From Apis mellifera (taxonomy: Eukaryota > Arthropoda > Insecta > Hymenoptera > Apidae), in contig NC_037650.1 of NCBI RefSeq assembly GCF_003254395.2, forward strand, positions 8,246,071-8,310,070: DNA of 64,000 nucleotides, in the 5' to 3' direction. The translations under genes and the position numbers were made by a program. This document shows positions 60,912 through 64,000 of the stretch, one piece after another. The first letter of the stretch is position 1. Every line of letters starts with the position of its first letter. The notes under the pieces were generated by a model. It saw only the letters and a list, made by a program, of their open reading frames with translations. It ran no database searches and was not told where the DNA came from.

Positions 60912-63900
60912 CGGTACTGGGTTTTTTATTATCGTTTTAATATCGAAAGAATGAGAATTTATAGATAAGTTATCACGTTATCGTCTCGAAGAGAGTTAAA
61001 AGTGGTGCAAAGGAAGAGGGAATAAAGGTAGAATATCGTTGATCGTTACTAATGAAATATGTTCTGAAAATAAGTCTGAAAATATCGGATTGAATGTTTC
61101 AGTTTATATTTAATATTTTGATATTGCAAAGTTCAATATTGAAACTTTGCGTTTTAACTCGACTTTATCCGAAATTATTTTTTATAATAAAACGTGTAAT
61201 ATTCGAAGCGGTATCTTTCGTAATAAGGTTCGATATCGGAAACTTTCGCAAACGAAAACTCGGTATTTAACCTCTCTTTATAATGTATTTTTTTTTTTAA
61301 AGTAAACAGAATATAATAAAATAATCAACCGTCAAACGAAAAGCAACAGAAACGAGAAACATCTCGAAACAGTATCCGATCCAGCGTATCAATTAAATAT
61401 TATTGAAACCACGAAGCAATCCAATCCTCAATTCCCCCCCCCCCTCTCTCCTCCAGTCTCTATTAATTACACCAACGATGCATAAAAATCGCGCGATAAA
61501 ACGGCCCTTGATCCATAGATCTGTCGAGGTTCGTTAACCGAGCTACCATCTGCTCCTTCTTTCGCCCGACGAAAGTAAGAAACTAAGCGAAAGAAAAAAA
61601 AGGGGGGGGGGGAGGAGGATGGGAGAAAAATACCAGAAAAAAAAGACGAGGAAGACAAGGAAAAGAGTAAGAGAGAAGCGAGGGTGAGGCTTCGGAAGGA
61701 AACAACTCGCAGAAAGTTCCCCATTACTCGGCTCTCGGATGGTTCTTACCTTTTTTGCGTTATTAAAAATAATGGTGACATATATTAGTTTTAACGAAGG
61801 AACCCGATGCTTTTTGCTACCAACTTTACGCGCCCGGTCATTTGTTTCCGCCGGGTAAGCCCCGAACAATGAACGCCCCCCTTTTGCTTCGGCCACCGGT
61901 GAAAAATAAAGGGGAGAAGAAGAAGAAACTCCTCGTGGAATCGAGGTAAGAAACGCGAGCATCAACGGCGAGAAAATCTCGAAAGTGTCCAACGATCGTC
62001 CAACGGTGGAATCTCGATATTTGTAATTTTAAATTCCATCCGCTTGCGTGTTGCGAAGTAACGACTTTTGGAAAATTACGTTTTATCGTGAAGGACGTTG
62101 CATAACGCTTGATCGATCGAATTATCGAGAGGGATCTGTGGGGAAATTTATCCTCGCGATAATTGCAATTTTTAAATTAGATAATTCAAGTTTCATCTAT
62201 AATTTGTAACGTATGTTACGAATATAAAGCGTGATCGATTTTTCGTATTACGTTTCTGATAAAATTACACTTATATGATTAAAGACGAATTATTTTTAGT
62301 GTAATTAAATTGAGAATAATTGTTTTACGTAATAACACGACGAGTTTTTTGCAAAGTAAATAATTAAGAGCGAAGTAAAGTGAAAGTATATAACATGATC
62401 GTACAAGAAACATTACTGTATTAAATAATTAATTCATTTACCAAGATTGTGATGTAAATTAAAACTTACCAGAAAACTTTACAAACTTCTTTGCTTTTAA
62501 TCTTGATCACAAGATCGTTAACTTCTGATCTGTAACAAATAAATATATATAAAATTAAATAATAATATTCTAACCTTGATTTAACAGTTATTCGCAAAAA
62601 ATCGCTTTACAATTCTAAAACTAACCTAAATTAATGGAAGACGGTATCTTACGCCGTCTACCGGTCACTTCATCAACTACCAACTCAATATGAGAAGCGG
62701 TCGCGTTTATTCAAATTCCTCCGTCCTTGACCAGGTCGAATTGCTATCGAAATTTCGAGAAAACACGGTACCTCCAATTAACTCTTCTTAGGAGTTAAGT
62801 AAGTTCTTCTTAATCGTTCCATAACAATCTTACAAGGAGAAAGCGATTTCCACTGATTGACTTGGCACGTTACTGTATAACCAGTATCCTGGCTACCGTT
62901 TTCTCGGTTCCGTTAAAGGAATCCCTTTTTAATGTCCACAATCGTGTAGGAAGCTTTGAAGCGAATGCTTGTTCGAAAGATGAGAACGAAAGAGTTGTTG
63001 GAGTTGTAAAATGAGCGGACAAAATGGCCGATTTATAACTGAGCTCCGCCAAGGTTAAATGAATAATGAAATCCTTAAGGAATTAGCGAAGATTCGTTAT
63101 TAATAAGATTCGTAGATCTAGCAGGTCGGTTACATGAGGATAAGAGTAAGAAAGATAGCAATCTCGCACGTGAATGAGATTTATCGTAGTTCGCCACGCG
63201 CTACGTCCATTCAGATATGTCTATCGAGTTTGATTTCGAAATACAGCACAACGTGCTGATTTATGGGATTTGCGGCGAGGCCTGGACGGATTAACTTCCA
63301 TGAAAATGGTGACTTTACCGCTAATTTCTTGGAAAAGCTTCGATACTTTGAAACTTGGATTGTGCTTGAGTTGAGAGATGGATTCGTTGGTTGCTTCCGA
63401 ATGGAGAAAGGAAAGGGTTAAAGGAAAGCTTTAGAAACGACCGCCCGAGAAGAATATAGGTATTAGAAGGATTTGTCGATTTTGACTTCTTCATATTGTG
63501 ATACGCATTATGCATGATTTACTGTTACTTTTGAAAGATATTGTTTCAAAGAGTAGATGAACAACTGGTAGCTCCTTTCATTTTTTTGCAAATTATAATT
63601 TTGATAGTTTCATTTTTATTTCTAATTTTTAATTTTAATCGTTATCGAGGAAATATTTGACGAAGAGTTTGGAAATCTAAATTTTTAATTTTCTTTCAAT
63701 ATTTTTGAAATCGTACTATATTGAAGAAACTTTAAAATAAAATAGGGAACAAAGGGAAGATTGTTGAATGAGATTCAAAAATTTTGTTCAATCTAAGTAT
63801 TTTTTAAAAAAATTAATTTATAGACGATATATTCTTTTTTCAACTTCAATTAGTATTATTTTCTATGAATTTTTATTAAAAAAAAATATTCTTTATTAAA

Positions 63901-64000
63901 AGTCATATTAAATCGTTTATTATCTCCCTTATTTTTTTTTTTTTTTTTTTTTTTTGCGGAAGCTGGATAATTTTTTGCTATAGATATAAATCGATAAATT
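60912..64000. other. AT-rich right flank, no gene
   Basis: Contains an 11-base C run at 61434-61444, an 11-base G run near 61602-61612 and a long T run near 63931-63955. A 149-codon minus frame (61543-61992) crosses the G run and the adjacent A run and has no recognisable domain. Short open frames near 62635-62790 and 63160-63290 are open in all frames of one strand at once and so carry no coding signal. Confidence 0.45.

Noticed and set aside
62635..62800. Short ATG-initiated frames reading as plausible peptides
   Set aside because: All three frames of the strand are open at the same place, so the reading carries no coding information.

Overview
The window looks like nuclear DNA from a hymenopteran insect, most probably a honey bee (genus Apis). 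The evidence is an overall AT-rich sequence interrupted by short CpG-containing GC-rich blocks, very many microsatellites and homopurine/homopyrimidine tracts, and three copies of a mariner transposon of the bee 'mellifera' subfamily type (D,D34D catalytic signature, TA target sites). The species call is an inference; no conserved host gene was recognised that would fix it.

I see no convincing intact protein-coding gene. The window reads as intergenic DNA or a very long intron. Most long open frames lie in GC-rich blocks, where stops are rare in several frames at once, or run through simple repeats. Two places deserve a gene-level look: 42188-42432 (minus), which reads like the end of a protein with one apparent frameshift, and 43505-44041, a GC-rich block open in several frames. 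A possible TATA/CArG promoter lies at 36186-36226. None is secure.

Layout: 1-7842 is mostly AT-rich with GC blocks near 0.8-2.3, 6.3-6.5 and 6.9-7.7 kb. Mariner copy 1 (plus) is at 7843-8772. A GC block lies at 10.9-12.4 kb. An inverted-repeat element is at 14481-14600, and mariner copy 2 (minus) is at 15497-16422. A pyrimidine-rich zone with a six-unit minisatellite is at 23.2-24.6 kb, followed by arrays at 25.4, 27.8-28.8 and 31.0-31.6 kb. GC blocks recur from 33 to 38 kb, and AT-rich DNA resumes from 38.2 kb. Arrays lie at 42.6-43.5, 49.0-49.8 and 53.8-55.0 kb. Full-length but dead mariner copy 3 (minus) is at 46603-47876. A second copy of the inverted-repeat element is at 57751-57875, a long hairpin at 58628-58697, and a tandem array bracketed by direct repeats at 58969-60181.

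The sequence is shaped by transposon decay and local tandem duplication rather than by a gene system. The least explained items are the two related inverted-repeat elements at 14.5 and 57.8 kb, the hairpin at 58.6 kb, and the high local density of unrelated minisatellites (ten arrays or duplications in 64 kb).
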